From: Pilaira anomala
Taxonomy: Eukaryota > Mucoromycota > Mucoromycetes > Mucorales > Mucoraceae
Length of the DNA stretch: 64,000 bases
Direction: 5' to 3'
Assembly: GCA_025716855.1 (NCBI GenBank)
Contig: JAIXMQ010000048.1
Span: 175,619-239,618, forward strand
Made by a program: the position numbers and the translations under genes. Of this stretch, positions 36,007-48,398 are shown piece after piece (position 1 is the first letter of the stretch; each line of letters starts with the position of its first letter). The notes under the pieces are model-generated. The model saw nothing but the letters and a program-made list of their open reading frames with translations. It was not told the DNA's origin and did no database searches.

Positions 36007-37470
36007 TTACATTGGTACATAAACAGGTGACTTTGGGCCCTCACACATTACTTGAAACTTTTCACGGGCGTCAGCTATTCTGTTGGCAAATACGATCCTC
36101 ATTGATTTGTAGAGATATATTCTCTTCTTTTCAGTTCTACAGATTTGTAAATGAATGGCGTATCTTAATAGCTTGGGTGTATCAATGGTATAAGATTTCT
36201 GTCGTAAGAAAGTTTTGGTATTCTTAGGCATATCAGTAAAATCATAAGGAATCAAGAACAGTTTTACTGCTGTTTTGTTAGGATTCTTGACAACAACTTG
36301 TAATTGGCCTTTAGGTGGTATACGATAGCCAGGTTCTTTAACATCTACTGTACCAACATAAGGTGTATTCCCTTCTTCTTCTTGTCCTAATTTAAAAAAC
36401 ATTGCAGGAAAAACAAAAGAACAGTGTGGTGGACACTTTAAAGAGGGCTTACAGTCACCAAGTCCTAGTACTCCAATTTGACAATGAAAAGTAATTGGTT
36501 TTGAAGGCATTGATGACATTCTACCGGATAATAGGGATTCTTCAAAGCTACCAACCAAACAGCGTTGATGAACGTCACCTGTTAATGAGTTTCTTCTCTG
36601 ATGATGATGTTGTTGTTGGTGTTGGGCTAAATCAAAGAAATTTGTAGGTGGTGAAGTAGAGTAAGCAATGGATGTACGAAAGCTAGTATGATGGGTATAT
36701 TGCATTCTTGGTGAAGGAATTGGTATAGATGATGCATCTTGCTCTTCATATGAATGATGTGGGATATCATTATCTAGTTCCATTGCCGATAATGAAAGAC
36801 GTGATAATCTACGCACTGCTACAATTGGAACATGATTTGAATTGGATACAGGAGACATTGGATGAATGACATCCGTTCCAGAAGTGGTAGGTTGTTGCAT
36901 TTTAGACCATGGCATAAATGACGGATTTGATAATGACTGAAGAGATATAATAGGTTTCTTGTAATATTTAGTAGCGTTTTCATCAAATACTACTTGTAGT
37001 GAAAAAGTGGATAAATGAAATCTTTTTGCTTTCAAATGGGCATCCGAATTAAATTCAATCAGCTCTTGTTGTGAGGTAAATGAATGGCATTGTTGTCCGT
37101 CAATTGTAGCAATAGTATACATTTCAATATAACTATTTTTAGCTGGCATTCCTTGAATGAAATTAGAAACTTCTTTAAGAAACTGAAGCGTATCGTCATT
37201 AAAAGTAGATAGTTCATCAACAGCCTCAAAAGACAATATCCATCTTTCTAATAAAATATCCGAATGCTTTTGTAATATATTGATTACGATAGAAGAAGTA
37301 ATGGTATTCAAAGGTATTTTACCAAAACAACAAGAGTCATGGTTAATTAAACACTGTCTTTCCTGACTAGCTAGTCTAGCAGAAAAAACAAGTTGTATTA
37401 TTTGCGAAGATACTATTTGAATGGTTGGCATTGCAACATGATTACTACAGATATTTACAGGAATTGGCAT
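36007..37470 (-). CDS. Atos family protein (FAM214-like, chromosome segregation during meiosis domain)
   Basis: Single exon, 487 residues. The C-terminal half has both conserved Atos blocks: VGSFEESLLSGRMSSMPSKP with FHCQIGVLGLG and CPPHCSFVFPA (about 305-355), and GYRIPPKGQLQVVVKNPNKT followed by FLIPYDFTDMP and TFLRQKSY (about 385-440). Animal Atos proteins act as nuclear transcription regulators; the fission-yeast relative is linked to meiotic chromosome segregation. The N-terminal 200 residues (LLERWILSFE, FIQGMPAKNSYIEMYT) loosely resemble a HORMA-like fold, but this is only an impression. A Ser/His/Gln-rich linker separates the halves. Its start codon lies 48 bases from the stop of the upstream GTPase gene. 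Confidence 0.8.
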   Translation of the reverse strand: MPIPVNICSNHVAMPTIQIVSSQIIQLVFSARLASQERQCLINHDSCCFGKIPLNTITSSIVINILQKHSDILLERWILSFEAVDELSTFNDDTLQFLKEVSNFIQGMPAKNSYIEMYTIATIDGQQCHSFTSQQELIEFNSDAHLKAKRFHLSTFSLQVVFDENATKYYKKPIISLQSLSNPSFMPWSKMQQPTTSGTDVIHPMSPVSNSNHVPIVAVRRLSRLSLSAMELDNDIPHHSYEEQDASSIPIPSPRMQYTHHTSFRTSIAYSTSPPTNFFDLAQHQQQHHHQRRNSLTGDVHQRCLVGSFEESLLSGRMSSMPSKPITFHCQIGVLGLGDCKPSLKCPPHCSFVFPAMFFKLGQEEEGNTPYVGTVDVKEPGYRIPPKGQLQVVVKNPNKTAVKLFLIPYDFTDMPKNTKTFLRQKSYTIDTPKLLRYAIHLQICRTEKKRIYLYKSMRIVFANRIADAREKFQVMCEGPKSPVYVPM

Positions 37471-37518
37471 ATTTTTTTATTTGGTGAGAGAAAAAAAGAG
37501 AGAAATTTTTTTCAAGTG

Positions 37519-38713
37519 TCACAACACTTGGTAGTCAATTTCTAAATGCCTTCCCTTTAAGGCTAAGGATGAAGACTTGAATGCATTTGGTAATGTTTTT
37601 TTATCAGGTGGTAAAAATTGTTTTGCAGCTTTTGAAGAATAAAATAGCTTTAGTGTATAATATTCTTTCCAACTATCTTGTTGTAACTTAGAACGAATCA
37701 AGAAATCATTAAAGTTATTATCTTCACCGTCTAGTAACGGGTATTTTAATAAAGAAAACGAAACCATTTGAATCCAAAATAACGTTTGGGTTTCTGAATA
37801 ACGAATCGAATTTTTAGTTGTCTCCATATTATCAAGCTGTAAAGATAAAATATCGTATAATATATTTGGTGGTTTTTCATTCATAATTGTTAAATAAATG
37901 ATTCGTATCAAGCAATAATGATCGAAAAATAAAAAGGGCTTTTCTTGATAAAACCATTGCTTAAATTCTGCATCAGTTAAATGATTTGGATTCGGTAAGT
38001 TATCCCAAGGTGTAATGGAATTATTACGTTGCTCTAATTTTAGAGCGATATAATCCAGTATTGTATCTATTCCTGCTCCTGATCTCGAATCACTAGCAAA
38101 CACTCTCCAATCATGACCTCTTAGTAACTGCATTAATACCTTATCTTTGACCCAAGAATTACCAATATCTTGAATATCCATCACCCCATTCTCACTTTGT
38201 TTGTTACACACTGTAATAATAATTGTGTTCTCCAAAACTTTATCATAGTTATTTAATAACCAAACCATGTTCTCTCTTGATTTATTTGATACACTCTCTT
38301 TACTATATTCAACTGAATCAACCATATAAATAATCACTCGAATATCGTCTTTGATATACTGTAAGCAACTACTAATCTCTATTTACTCTCTTCAGTTTAT
38401 AAACATAATCTTTGTGTCTATCATTAGTCAATTTACCTGCAAAGTCCCATAATTGAAACAAATGTGATTTATAAGGAATGATTTCAACGTTATACGTAGG
38501 TGTTGACATAACGTCAAAATGTGTGTCTGGCTATGTTTCAGATTAATATACATTATTATATTTATTTAACTTTTTTTTTTTTACGTTATCTGTTGCATAT
38601 TTAAAATAACTTTTATACAGAAAGCTCGTCTTTCCTGAGCCACGAGGACCTATTAAAAGAATAGGTGTTGTATGTTTGTTCTCTATCATACTCATCATGG
38701 ACAATCGCTTCAT
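37519..38713 (-). CDS. Arf-like small GTPase with a long C-terminal extension
   Basis: complement(join(37519..38378, 38437..38530, 38585..38713)), 360 residues; Arf GTPases are usually about 180. The P-loop is GPRGSGKTS (about 22-30). Switch II is WDFAG (DxxG), with no Gln after the Gly. A VIIYMVDS strand follows, as in Arf/SRPRB proteins. G4 is CNKQS (NKxD-like with Ser) and a G5-like region is VFASDSRSG. After about residue 205 comes an extension (FFDHYCLIRIIYLTIMNEKP, then WIQMVSFSLLKYPLLDG and KEYYTLKLFYSSKAAKQF) that I do not recognise. The intron 38379-38436 was chosen because it alone keeps frame. Start at 38713 is the first in-frame ATG; 38698 is an alternative. Confidence 0.75.
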
Positions 38714-39197
38714 TGTTTCTCTCGAAATAATATTTAATAAAAATAAAGGAAATAGAAGGGGTGTACAAAAAAAAAAAAAAAAAAAAAAGGAAATCCCATT
38801 TTATAATCTCAGTCAAAATAAAATTGTTGGATTACAGTCCGTCTCATTTACTGAAGTATTCTTATCTTTTCGTATAAGGTGTAACTGTATTTTCCGAATA
38901 ATATTTAACATGATGCTTATGTAAGGGTCCAAATCTTTTTTTTAGTGGTAGAATGATCAATTGAAAAGAGTATTAAAGCTTTCCTTTGTACAAATGGAAA
39001 AACATCCAGTTTTAAATAAATTAGATGGATATGTTTTTCACGCAATTGATGCGTTACTTGTATCACCAAGAATTATTAAATGTTACTTCAAATGGCAGAA
39101 TTAAATGATCCAATTCGTTCACTTTAAAAAATAAAGACTAACGAATAAAAACTGTGTTGCTCGGGCTCACATAAAAATAGAGATCATTTGTATTTTA
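38714..39197. other. Intergenic region between Arf-like GTPase and Sin1 genes
   Basis: About 480 bases holding the GTPase promoter and the Sin1 terminator. A run of about 22 A occurs at 38768-38789. No gene seen. Confidence 0.5.
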
Positions 39198-41366
39198 TTA
39201 AGCCCCTTTAGTTACTTGCATCAAGAACTTAATTCGATTACATATTTCATCTATTATGTTGCATGGAAGTTAATTTTTTAGTTTATTTAGTACAGCCAAT
39301 TAACTTACTGGCTTCTTTCGCATTCTCCGCTTCCAAATCATACGTCTTGAAATCTCGTTCTTTCAATATCATCACTTTGAAATTTGTTGGCGCTTTTTTA
39401 CTTTGTTTACATGACCGTACTGCACTGGCATGAAATGAAGTCTGATTAACGTAACATATTAGTATCTTGACTCACTAGAAAAACAAAAAAAAAAAATAAC
39501 TTACAGTCTTGACAGAATCAAACATGCCTTTATGCTCTGGTGGCATGAGATGAATATAGTCCCCATCAATAGCTAATATATACACTTTTTTACTGACGAA
39601 CATTGGCATTTTTCTACTCACAGTATATTTTTTATATTGAGAAAGTAGCCCATCATTTGCATTTGTTGTGGATAATGGTGCTTCTGTAGTAGAAAAATAC
39701 ATTGGATGGTTGACCTCGTCCTTTTTTCTTTTGATAGGCGATCTCCAAAGATGTGTAGAGCTTGGTATAGCTAACGTGGTTCCCTTCTTTGTTAATGTTA
39801 AATCTGTGATTCCTTTCATACTTTCAACTGTTGTATCATTAGGTACAATTACTTTACTATCTGCGATAGTCAGCATATACTCATTAGGATCTAATTTTCT
39901 CTTTCTCGATACTAATTCTAATACGTCTCCAATAAACATTTCAGCATATACTGGTATCGCTGTTGTAGCCGATACTTCTTCATTGGTCATTAACTTAATA
40001 CGGAAGTATTTGAGTGGTGTCATAGGCATGGTTGCCTTGGTTAATGTTGCTTTTGAAGAAGGTACGGGCACAGCAACTGTAGAAGGGTCAGGTTGATTTT
40101 GTTGTTGTGAACTTATCAAATGGTTGTTCATAGTAGATGCTATATCATCCTCTGCCATTGTAGTATCTGCAACTTCATCTACTGGTGGTAATTCGTGAGC
40201 AGGATGTACTAATGCCGCTTCCTTCTTTTTCTTTAATGTTTCTATATCAGGCTTTGTTCTACCCATACGTGCTCGATCTATATCATTTTGTTTTGCCTGT
40301 GATTTAGTAGCTCGACATAATGCAAACTGATCAAAAGAGACCCGCCCGATATTTCTAGTTCGATCCACAGCCGGTAAATCATCCTCAATCTCGCCATCAT
40401 CTTCTGCTATCAACAAAACCCATTCTGCTAGATCGTAAGCTGTCTCATCTAATTCAGGCTGTCGCTTCTCTTCGACATAATCATACAAAATATATCCAAT
40501 TACATCATCAGTAATCGCATCAGGCCGAACGACAAGTGATATCGGTTTATAGGGCTCAGTTGAATGCGGTAAATAAACACATAACTTAATTGATTTACTT
40601 TCTCCTTTACCAGAAACGAATGAGTATTCTGCAAAAGGATTCTCCGCTGCTGTTGCCTTTTCAGCAATTAGTGCGGATAAAGCGGATGTGTTTTTGTGTA
40701 AAACAACTGGCTTTTTGGTATATTCTAATTGACTGATACTATCTCCGTTATTTAAAAACGGTGGTGGGAATGTGGCCTCATTATTCTCCATGGAGGAATG
40801 AGGCGAAGGATCAATGGCTGAATCGACTGAAGGTTGTAACGATGTTGTATGAAACGAACGACTAGCTGTTGCTGCAATCGCTGTTATTTTACCCACGTCT
40901 TGTTTACTATAACTCCCACTTAATTTAAAAAACACATAACTATCATCTAATTTAGTTTTTACCTTGAATTCGACACTTCAATATCGTCATCTTCACTATC
41001 TGTCGACTCCTTCCTGTTACCTTGGTTGGTTTCAGCTTGTGCAGGATATTTTATATTGGTATAGTTGGACTTTAAGGCTGTCTGCTGCTGTTGAGGTTTA
41101 CGTTGACGATAGTTACGTTTTGTTGTGCGTGGACTACTGGTTATTTTACCATTATATGTCCCTTCGTTTGTTGTGTTTAATAAGCCATCATAAACCGGTG
41201 AATAACAATATTGCATTTCAGGATAGATGGGTGCTGCTAAACGAACATAATCGTCAGACATGACGGTAGGGGGAAACGTAATTATACGGTCAGCCCGTTC
41301 CTCAATGCGAAGAAACTTGATTCGACTGGTATGAATCAGATATAAAGGATCTGTTATGAGAGACAT
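39198..41366 (-). CDS. sin1: TORC2 subunit Sin1/Avo1
   Basis: Scaffold of TOR complex 2 that presents AGC kinases such as Akt/Gad8/Ypk. complement(join(39198..39250, 39309..39441, 39505..40918, 40963..41366)), 667 residues. The N-terminus MSLITDPLYLIHTSRIKFLR is typical of Sin1. The CRIM domain begins near NPFAEYSFVSGKG and runs through WVLLIAEDDGEIEDDLPAVD. A RBD-like domain follows (KYFRIKLMTNEEVSATTAIP). The C-terminal PH domain spans the last two introns (KKVYILAIDGDYIHLMPPEH, SFHASAVRSCKQS, NFKVMILKERDFKTYDLEA, ending in NRIKFLMQ). Intron 1 is only 44 bases. An acidic SEDDDIE stretch lies near the end of exon 1. Confidence 0.92.
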
Positions 41367-44300
41367 TATGCTTATAAAAAACCAAGTGTATACATGTAAA
41401 AAAAAAAAAGTTATAAAAAGAAAGCAGTTTCTATGACCAAATTTGAATAATGAGCAGTGGAAACTCCGTCCACTTTTTTGAGGTGTGCAGAAAAAGGAGT
41501 CAATTCACATTGGATTCCTATATGTAGCACAACAGTAAAGATAAAGTTACCACAACCGTTGGAATGTACGGCAAATTTCAATGTAGAATTAACTTTTTTT
41601 TCAAAAAAAACACAAGATCATCCTCCTACTACTACATTTGCCAGCATTGACTAGAGAATACCATCGATATATAGTTATCATCTTGACAATACATAGATTC
41701 TTTTATCCATGGAACTCATTGCCATAGCCATCTAATGTTTGGAAAATTAAAAAAAAATGATTATCTCATGCCATTATTGTATTTTTTGTCAATTTTGTTT
41801 TGATAACTTTAAAATTAAAACTAACATTAACTATCATAATGTTCGGTCCAAGCCAAAAACGAAAGACTGTAACAGGATCCAAAACATTTGGAGAAATTTA
41901 CAATGGTATTGGTAATTGACCAAATTGTATTAGACTTACATCTTACATTGTAATATTTCAAACTCGCCAACTTGAATGATCTATCATAAAAGGCGTAATT
42001 GAGGGATTTATTTTTTATTTCGAGATGATCAAGTGAATTGTGAATCAAGACGCTCGAGGATAATGTTATTTTTTATAACTTCATTATTGCTGATATTATG
42101 CAAAAGCATTTTGTGATGTTGATATATGTGTATTTCGAAGTTCAATAAGACGATATCTTAATCCATACAATTTGATACGGCTGCCTTACCATAAAATTTG
42201 CATGCAGCATCAATGAAAGTTCCAAATGTCTGGATAAATCTTGTTAATATAAACGTGCGCGACTCCCTTCTATACTGTCTCAAGGTAAAGTATGCCGATA
42301 TATGATATTCAATTTATCAGTGACCGTTATTTCCACTAAATGACGAGACGTTCAGCTACAAGGTGATGTTTATCATCCACCAAAATCTAAATTGAATGTC
42401 TCTAAATGATACAGCCCATGACTAACGCAACTAATGCGTCATGTAAACCATTTGGTGGTAGCTGGTTCTCTAATAAAAGACAAAATTCAACAATTATACT
42501 CCAACCAGTATGGAGTAGTCAGCCGTCAAAGGATAACACACCACGACGCACGTTAGATACGGACACTTACAGATAATTGGTCTTTGATTGTGTACTCTAG
42601 AATGTTTGGAAAGTCTAATAATTATTAGCGTTTTAATATTTTGTGAAAATTACCTCTATCTAACTAGTGCTTTTTTTGACAAGTATTTGTTAACGTTTTC
42701 TAGTCATACGTGTACATATATTGTTAAAGCAACGGCTCTTTCTTTTCGAAGTTCTTCTATTTCACAATGGAGTTGTTTTTAATTAGAATGAATGAAAAAG
42801 TATCTTGACCAATTGACCCAAGGCAGTGAACTTAAGAACTCTACTTATGCATTTTATTCTTCTCTCACATTTTCAGAAACAGAAACATATGTAGTTGAAC
42901 TCTGGTTGCTGCTGCAAGCTCTCGTGTTTAATATTTATCACCAAAATCCATGTGTGTACTTTAGCTAATCAAACCACTTCATCTAGTATTTAGAATGTAA
43001 TACCTAGATAATGTGCGGTATCTTTTATTAAGGTTTTACGATATATTTATTATCCCTCTATTAGTTTAAGAAGCGTCGATGATTTTTATTACAGTCGATC
43101 AAAAATTATTTTTGCATAAAATTTAATGAAAAAAATAAAAACTTAAGTAGAAATTATCCTTTTTTTAAGTAAGGATATCTTCTAAGAATATTTAATTACG
43201 ATCAAAGAGATAGAATTGATTATTCTTAGAAGAAAAAAATGAATTTGAATTTATTTTGATTTATAGTTAGACACTCAACTGCCTAGTCAACCATGTATTT
43301 TCCTCAAAAAGAAAGGTTCTTCTGAAGTAGTAATTTGAAGAGGCAGGTTCTAAATTATTCTGTTTGCTCGCAAACATTTTCTGTTTTGCAGTTGGATTAG
43401 TTAATACAGAAAATATGAGGTATAAGCAATAAATTAGAAAATCCTAATTATTGCATTCCTAGTATATACAGTGTATACATTTTTTGTTTTACTATTTTTT
43501 GGATTCATATATATCTTCTCCTTGGGAATATGTATGACATGTAGATTTGACACTTTTTTTTTCATCATTCTTTCCGTTGACAGGTACATTATTTATTTAT
43601 AATAGAGACAAACAACAAGATATGTTTAAAAAACATTAAAATTTTTTTTTAAAGTTTCTGGGTACATACAATAACATTCTTTAATTTGTTTAACATTTCT
43701 GTAAGTAGCACATGACATAAATGTTGTATTATTATACAATAAAGTTTTAGCCTAAACCAACTTGAGCGAGAGTATACTGCTGAACAATAAATAGGATCGT
43801 TTATGCACTGTTCATTTGTTTGTTAATAGAAACAATTCCACTTTATGAATGACATTAACATTTAATGTAAAGACTTAGCGAAAAAAAAAAAATAACATCA
43901 CATACAAATATCGTAACTAAATTCGTTTTTAGCTTTTGTTTAAAAAAAAAAATGGTAATTGGTATTATAAGATATTTTTAATATAATGACGAGATGTGAA
44001 CTATCAAAGAATTACCGACTCTAAAACGATGAATGACACCATCTGTTTACAAATAAAGAACAATTGGACTCTTCTAAATAAAATAACGAGATCACCTGCG
44101 CCACTAATCGAGTGCCAAGTAAACCAGAGTAACGTTTCATGTATTAGTTCGGCTCGGTAAAATATATATATATATATAATATAAGGTTCCATCCATATTA
44201 GTAATACCCGAGACTCATTATGGATTCTATTTATTTAACTCTACAGCTCTAATTCATTGTGTTCATAGAGTTTCATAATAAAGATTTGTTGAGTCGAAAG

Positions 44301-45421
44301 TATAATATGGTCATATACTTCTTTACTGGGGATATTCCGTCATAAAAGTTTAATAAATGTTACATATCTCAAGTAAAAACAGAAGGAGGTTTTCGTAATT
44401 GTCTCCCCTTCTATGTATTACTTTGAGAGAGAATAATTATTCTTAACGAGGTTTAATTGATTATTCTCTTTTATAATTTTATACATTTGTAAAAAACGAT
44501 AATGGTTACTCATCGTGTATTTATACAAAAATTGGTCGATTTGTAAATATGCAATTAACGTGTATTACACTAAAATTTATATTTATTAATCTATCTCCGT
44601 TGGATAGAGTTACAATAACGCAAACAAATGATTAAATTACTATCAGTTAATCTGAACTGGTGGAGTCTCCAAAGAAAAGAAAAGAATATACTGCTAAGGT
44701 GTTTTTATTTATTTATTTAATGCAAACATACAGTAAATGTATTTTAAAAAGATTACAATATGTATAATATGCCTACATCCATAATATTTTAATCATTTGA
44801 GATTTATAAAAAAAAAAAATCTCACTGAATGACATATGTAGTATTCTATGTTGTATATACAATTTAAGAATTTATGTATGTATGTACGTAAAGATAATGA
44901 AATGATATTTAAGCTTTTGGATTATAAGAGCTTCACGCCTTACGAACTCCTGAATTTAACCCAACTGAGTAAAAACCCGTTTCAAATGTACAAGAAAGAA
45001 GATGATAAGCTTGTTCAAACCCCTATAAAAACCACCTTCCCCCCTGTGCAAGCCTAGATGCCTTTTCTTTTTTCCTCCTTTTCTTCCCCTCTCTCATTAC
45101 GAGTCTATAAAAGATTTAATCCGTAATAGAGTAGTTTGAATATCTAAAAAGGAAAAATGTTTACGAATTGTTTTAAAAAGACCAGCTGTTTTTAGCATTC
45201 TTGAAATATAACGTATGTAATTTAGTATAATGATATAAACATTATAGACAAGTTTAATATCACATGTGATTGTACAGGTTAAAAGAAGGATCAAATTACA
45301 ATGAAGAAGAGTAACTACATAGAGTCTATTTTTGCTTTTAGTCATAGGAGAGAGTATATACAGGAAGAATGTTGAGACACAAGTAAAGAATTATTTCAGG
45401 AATGAATCAAAAGGTTCTCAT

Positions 45422-45454
<33 letters not shown>

Positions 45455-46902
45455 GAAGTAGATTACTATTTCAATATTATATGTATCTGGGGTTAATGAA
45501 ACGAACGGATATTCTAAACAGTAATATATAATAGCTATCTCTCTGTTTTATCTTAAAAATCGATAGATATAAAGGGCAATAACTTAAAAAATAAATATAA
45601 ATGAATAAGATTAGTTAGTTAAAACAAACTTTTTTTTTTTTTTTTTTTTAAAAAAAAAAGAAAGGATCTTATTCATATGCATGTATAGTCTATCTGGCAA
45701 GTTGACAACACGACTTATATTTAGTTTATATATGACCTTGTTTCTTTTTTTTTTTCAAGGGGTTGAATGACATAGATTACCAATAATACAAAAGGCCCTC
45801 TGTTCAGCATAGTTTGCATATAGGTATTAGTTATCAAACTAAGAACATCTATTTATGTATGCAAAAGACGGAGGGTCAGATCATTTCTTTTTCTTTTCTT
45901 ATAAAGGTTATAACTTATCTTTAATTGTAAAAGTGTTTGAAGAGGTGTACTTGAGGTTCAACAACAAGATTATCTGCTTGGATTCCATATGATTCATTTC
46001 CTGTTCAGTAAGTGTTCTGATTTCGGGAGCAAGAGCCGGAGAGATAGGGTAGATATATAGCAATCATAACATACGCAAAAGGCTATACATGACGATGACT
46101 TTATAATCTACTCAAAGAAAATAACTTAATAATAATAATCTCTTATCCATTATTTTGAGAAATTATAAAGAACGGCAAATACGACAAGAGCTAAAGAAAT
46201 GAACAAGAGAAACATAACTATAATTTTTGCACCCAAAAAAAAAAAAAAGAAAAAGAAAAAAAGATAACCATTCCTCACCTTTCAAAAATAAAGGCTTTTG
46301 AACAGCCTAACGGATAATTTTTACTTCTCTTATACGTTTGAGAAATTGTACTAGGTGCCACCTATTAAACAAAACAAATCTCCTTTTAAGGCGTTGGTTG
46401 TTATGATACCACTCTCTTTATCTGTCATCATACCATTTACGACTAACATACCTAGACCCCAAAGTGCTATAGAGTTCAACTATTTAATTACTAAAAGGAT
46501 AATATGATATAGACAGGTGGTACGGTAGATAATAAGGGTGTCTACTGATATCAAATATATCCATTCTGAACTGTAGTAACTAAGAAAGATTTATATATAT
46601 CGTGTATTTAGGATGATGGTAACAACGTTTATTCTGGTGATACAAAGAGATAAAAAAATAATAACTTCAAAACTGTTGTGAAAAAAGGATTTATTGTTAG
46701 ACATATATGTAAAACGAGGGAGAAAGAGAGAGAGAAAGAAAAAAAAAAAAAAAAAAAAAAAGAAAGGGGGAAAGAAAGGAGAAAAAAGAACCTATAAGAA
46801 GGAATTATGATACAGTTTGAAGAAAAAAAAAAAGAAAAAAGAAGTGGTTTTTTTTATACATGGAATTTTTTTTACTTTTTTTGTTTTTTTTTTCTTTTGT
46901 TT
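41367..46902. other. 5.5-kb region without a recognisable gene
   Basis: The longest gene-free stretch in the window. It contains the Sin1 promoter at its left end and the TBP terminator at its right end. Poly-A/T runs are frequent (for example 45428-45453, 45630-45648, 46738-46761). A patch at about 42350-42570 is GC-richer, and its minus strand shows coding-like segments broken by stops, possibly a very old transposon relic. A short plus-strand frame (41457-41654) beside the Sin1 start has no motif. No tRNA or rRNA gene was found by eye. Confidence 0.5.
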
Positions 46903-47730
46903 TTAAGGCTTTCTGAACTCGGTAAGTACAGGATATATAGCTTGGAAAGCCTGATAGATCTCTTCACGTACTTTAGCACCAGTTAAAACAATCTTGCCAG
47001 ATACAAAAATCAACAAGACAATTTTTGGTTTTACCATACGATAAATGAGACCAGGAAATAATTCAGGTTCATACTAACGGTTTTGTATCGTTTTAGATAT
47101 GAAAAAAATAAACTAAAAAAAAGTGAATAATACTTACTGAACTAAAGTGACCATGAGAGTATGCTAAACCTTCTAAACGAATAGGAAATTTAACATCACA
47201 GGAACCAACAATATTTTGAATTTTAAAGTCTGTGAATTTTGCTTGAAATCCTAACTTTTGAATGATACGAGCGTATTTACGAGCTGCCAATTTTGAATCA
47301 TCTTCGGATTTTGCACCTGTCACTACCATTTTACCTGAAGCAAAGATAAGTGCTGTAGTTTTGGGATCACGAATACGCATAATAACAGCTGCAAAACGCT
47401 AAAACAACAACTTTTGGTATTAGAACAAAAACTCCCCTTTAAAATTTTGTTATAATTATAATAATACCTTGGGATTATATTCTGCGTTACGAGCATGAAG
47501 TGCAATAGTCTTAAGATCCAAACGACAATCCAAATTTACAGTAGCCACAATATTTCTTTATAAGACCAATACAAAAAATAAAAGTAGACAAAAACAAAAA
47601 ATAAAAAAACACAATAAGTAAAACTTGATCATTTAACACAATTTCAAAAAAAAAAAAATAATAAAATATATAAAGAGGATATTATGTTGTTTTGGGTTGT
47701 TGTATTTATTGAATGAAGTGTATGTGTGTT

Positions 47731-47811
<81 letters not shown>

Positions 47812-48066
47812 TTTTCGTATGTGTGTATGCGATGCTAGAAATAATAAAAAGAAAAAAAAAATAAAGAAAAATTTTACTTACTGTAATGTAGGTGTAATGC
47901 CAGCAACAGCATATGGATTAGCATCTCTACTTGGTGTTGGAGCATCCAATGGAGCAGGTGTAGATGGTAACGCAAATGGAGTTGAGTTGTGATTAGGAGT
48001 TGGAATAGAAGGTGTTTGCATAGCAGGTGTCTGCATTGAAGGTGTAGCAATATTAAATCCAGACAT
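46903..48066 (-). CDS. TBP: TATA-box-binding protein
   Basis: Core factor for transcription initiation by all three RNA polymerases. complement(join(46903..47073, 47138..47398, 47468..47555, 47882..48066)), 234 residues. The N-terminal 60 residues are rich in Thr, Pro and Ser ([15 protein letters not shown] repeats). The saddle begins with [20 protein letters not shown] and has both direct repeats: [20 protein letters not shown] and [20 protein letters not shown], each followed by [15 protein letters not shown]. It ends in LTEFRKP. The conserved DNA-contacting Phe and Asn residues appear present. Intron 1 (47556-47881) is unusually long for the window and holds a (TG)n/T tract. Confidence 0.97.
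47720..47815. repeat. (TG)n microsatellite plus T run inside TBP intron 1
   Basis: About 75 bases of TG repeat with a few interruptions, then about 20 T. Read on the TBP sense strand this is a poly-A then (CA)n tract inside the intron. Confidence 0.95.
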
Positions 48067-48398
48067 AATTAAGAATAAAGTGTTTTGATTGGTTAATGGA
48101 ATAAAAATTTCAAGAAAAATTTAGGGACATGATATACTTTTTCGCCCTGGTATTTATACTTTTTTTTGTGTGGCTTAGATCTCGGATGTTTTTAATTCAA
48201 CTTCCGTTTTTTTTTTTTTTGCCCTTCACACCCTTGCCTCCCTTTCCAGTCACTTTTTTTTTCAACCAACCAAAATGGAAATAAAATAAATATGGCTCTC
48301 TGTGCACACGCGTTATTTTTTTTTATACCTAACATTCATACTTTTTTACCAAAAAATTGAATAAAAACAACACTCACTTCTAGCGAAGCACTATAGCA
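48067..48398. other. Upstream region of TBP
   Basis: 332 bases containing the TBP promoter and, on the other side, the start of the transposase relic. Several T runs; a CCT-rich patch at about 48225-48255. No gene seen. Confidence 0.45.

Noticed and set aside
41457..41654. 65-codon open frame beside the Sin1 start
   Set aside because: No recognisable motif and it would occupy the Sin1 promoter; not supported.
42459..42470. TAGCTGGTTCTC, a match to a conserved large-subunit rRNA segment
   Set aside because: Only 12 bases match; the flanks show no further rRNA similarity, so chance is the simplest explanation.
45005..45030. GTTCAAACCCC resembling a tRNA B box
   Set aside because: No A box, anticodon stem or acceptor pairing could be found upstream.
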